Source: a virus. From it: 21,788 bases of DNA. Position 1 is the stretch's first letter. Each line of letters starts with the position of its first letter. Location: the IMG/VR virus record IMGVR_UViG_3300017964_000097, positions 1 through 21,788 of that record. One strand, 5' to 3'. Positions 20,750 through 21,788 of this stretch are shown piece after piece. Position numbers and translations under genes: made by a program. The notes beneath the pieces are model-generated. The model was not told where the DNA came from. It worked only from the letters and a program-made list of their open reading frames with translations, and ran no database searches.

Positions 20750-21788
20750 AGGTTACCTCTTTTTGTAGGCTTTCGAGAGTTCGGTAAAGGAAAGGTGTGA
20801 GGTCAAGCCTCGGATCCGCAGCCATCGGGAGATTCGGTTGCTGCGGATGTGGTGTCCGCATCTCTTGATTGACTAGATCAATAAATGCGGAGTAGGCCCT
20901 CTGTACTTCCCCAACCATTCGGAACGGGAAACCGGAGAGCATGCTCGCGATTTCGTCGTCCGTTTTCGAAGGGAATAAATACTTCAGTGCTTCAATGCTA
21001 TCAACACCCAACTCTTGCAAGTTGCGTGTGAAGATTGACTGGTTGAGTTTATCCTGTGCAGTATCTTCGTAAACAGGCCCCATCCATCGCCAATCAACCT
21101 GGCGATCCCCATCGGGCGCTAATCCAAGAACACCATCAGGAATCTCTTTGGTCTCGATCGCCGTATCAATGGCCTTCTGTAGCTTTTTCTCATAGTTCGC
21201 TTTTTGTTTTTCGTATTTAGCGACAGCAGCTTCGTCTTCGAGGTCTTCGGGAGGAGCTGGATACTTGATTCCGGAAGCGTAGGCTAATGACTTGCGGAAG
21301 ATCTGCTCCTCCTGGAAGATCATTAACTCGAAGCACTTACAGATACCGTAGGTATACAGTTGCAAGCACTTCTTCTTAGCAGTTGCACTTACCCGTCCAT
21401 AGGCTGATTTAATCTCCGTAGCAGTTACATTTGTAATGCTAAGGTCGTCGATACCGCCTAGGGCAAGCCGGATCTCACTACGAAGTTGTTCGGCATACCG
21501 AGCCTGATCAGTACTTACAGCGTTCGGTGTAATAAAACCAACACGATCTGTGGGCTCCAGGTTGGCAATAACCCTAGGCACACGCATGCCTTGACCGGGT
21601 TTCCCGTTATATCCAGAGACCTGGCGGGTGATCGGATCTTGCTTGTAGGTAGAGCTGAAAAGATTTAAATCAGAACCAAAACCTGACTGGCTTGAGATAC
21701 TCGGACGTTGCGCAGTATCTTGATCGCCGCTCTCAATGATGTCCTGCTTGGGACGGGAGGAAAGCAGTGTCGGGTTGCCGAAGAACGA
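20223..21788 (-). CDS. Portal protein, 5' end outside the window (521 codons visible)
   Basis: The frame is open to the right edge. The ATG at 21587 is internal: 67 further in-frame codons lie upstream, including NPTLLSSRPKQDIIESGDQ and LFSSTYKQDPITRQVSGYNG. Portal-like features are GQGMRVPRVIANLEPTDRVG, then QLRSEIRLALGGIDDLSITN and VTATEIKSAYGRVSATAKKK. A long helical stem follows (CKCFELMIFQEEQIFRKSLA). A crown-like region with SIFTRNLQELGVDSIEALKY and GEVQRAYSAFIDLVNQEM ends near residue 345 of the visible part. The last ~175 residues are Gly/Pro/Ser-rich and end in GTAPRQRGKRSKS; this tail overlaps the scaffold gene. Portal identity is by pattern and by position before scaffold and coat genes. 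Twelve copies would form the DNA channel at one head vertex. Confidence 0.82.
   Translation of the reverse strand, partial: SFFGNPTLLSSRPKQDIIESGDQDTAQRPSISSQSGFGSDLNLFSSTYKQDPITRQVSGYNGKPGQGMRVPRVIANLEPTDRVGFITPNAVSTDQARYAEQLRSEIRLALGGIDDLSITNVTATEIKSAYGRVSATAKKKCLQLYTYGICKCFELMIFQEEQIFRKSLAYASGIKYPAPPEDLEDEAAVAKYEKQKANYEKKLQKAIDTAIETKEIPDGVLGLAPDGDRQVDWRWMGPVYEDTAQDKLNQSIFTRNLQELGVDSIEALKYLFPSKTDDEIASMLSGFPFRMVGEVQRAYSAFIDLVNQEMRTPHPQQPNLPMAADPRLDLTPFLYRTLESLQKEVTYAGRYRNADPIGTPSIPDPAEQLRGSGSDGGSGSSGFNQYPMGGALPTDGGPSPANAGPDGGDRVPVNPYSVVPPSTPGGSTSGEPLQGGVQQGGRAPEFARPIPVPGSTIDSEPSGSRAGQLRFPTSNPVQQPGDADLYAWDQQQPGLLAQLFPNFAGNQPGTAPRQRGKRSKS

Noticed and set aside
1-21788. tRNA genes, CRISPR arrays, insertion sequences or attachment sites
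   Set aside because: I saw no cloverleaf, no regularly spaced repeats with unique spacers, no transposase and no integrase. The tandem repeats found are coding repeats within proteins.

Overview
This window is almost certainly part of the structural (virion) gene block of a tailed double-stranded DNA bacteriophage, either free or integrated. All but one of the recognisable genes lie on the minus strand, so the block reads from the right edge of the window to the left. No integrase, replication, photosynthesis or host housekeeping gene is visible. The host is a peptidoglycan-containing bacterium, because two adjacent wall-degrading enzymes are encoded. The style of the fibre proteins and small virion proteins resembles phages of marine and freshwater cyanobacteria. 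Two exact copies of the cyanobacterial palindrome GCGATCGC (17446-17453 and 18431-18438) fit that, but a cyanobacterial host is only a weak inference.

Layout in the direction of transcription. (1) Head module, 21788 to about 16900: portal protein (cut by the window edge), a scaffold-like protein whose first half is written inside the portal gene in another frame, two small unknown proteins, a probable N4gp56-type major capsid protein, and an abundant-looking companion protein. Three intrinsic terminators split this module into short transcription units. (2) 16783 to 14500: a helix-hairpin-helix protein, a possible connector protein, a lytic transglycosylase and an M15-type peptidase. The last two share a C-terminal module. 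(3) 14538 to 12296: a tightly packed run of small genes, several very rich in Lys/Arg, including a 49-residue gene that overlaps its neighbour. (4) 12299 to 7466: two large virion proteins (701 and 765 residues) and a small one, with tandem repeats and recurring E1-FCCH-like modules. (5) 7222-7473: the only plus-strand gene, a small membrane/coiled-coil protein. (6) 7152 to 1: a fibre and receptor-binding cassette, with two tandem paralogues, a repeat-rich fibre, an Mtd-N-like protein, a carbohydrate-binding-type fibre, a tail-assembly-chaperone-like protein, and a LamG/SPRY-like fibre that runs off the left edge.

The genes are densely packed, with many TGATG or TAATG stop/start overlaps that suggest translational coupling. 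No tape-measure, sheath or long-tail gene was recognised in the roughly 17 kb downstream of the capsid gene. This points to a short-tailed or otherwise unusual virion, or to tail genes placed elsewhere. The points most worth following are the 527-base portal/scaffold overprint, the shared C-terminal tag of the two wall hydrolases, the repeat arrays of the 701-residue protein, and the possible promoter-plus-hairpin leader of the capsid gene.
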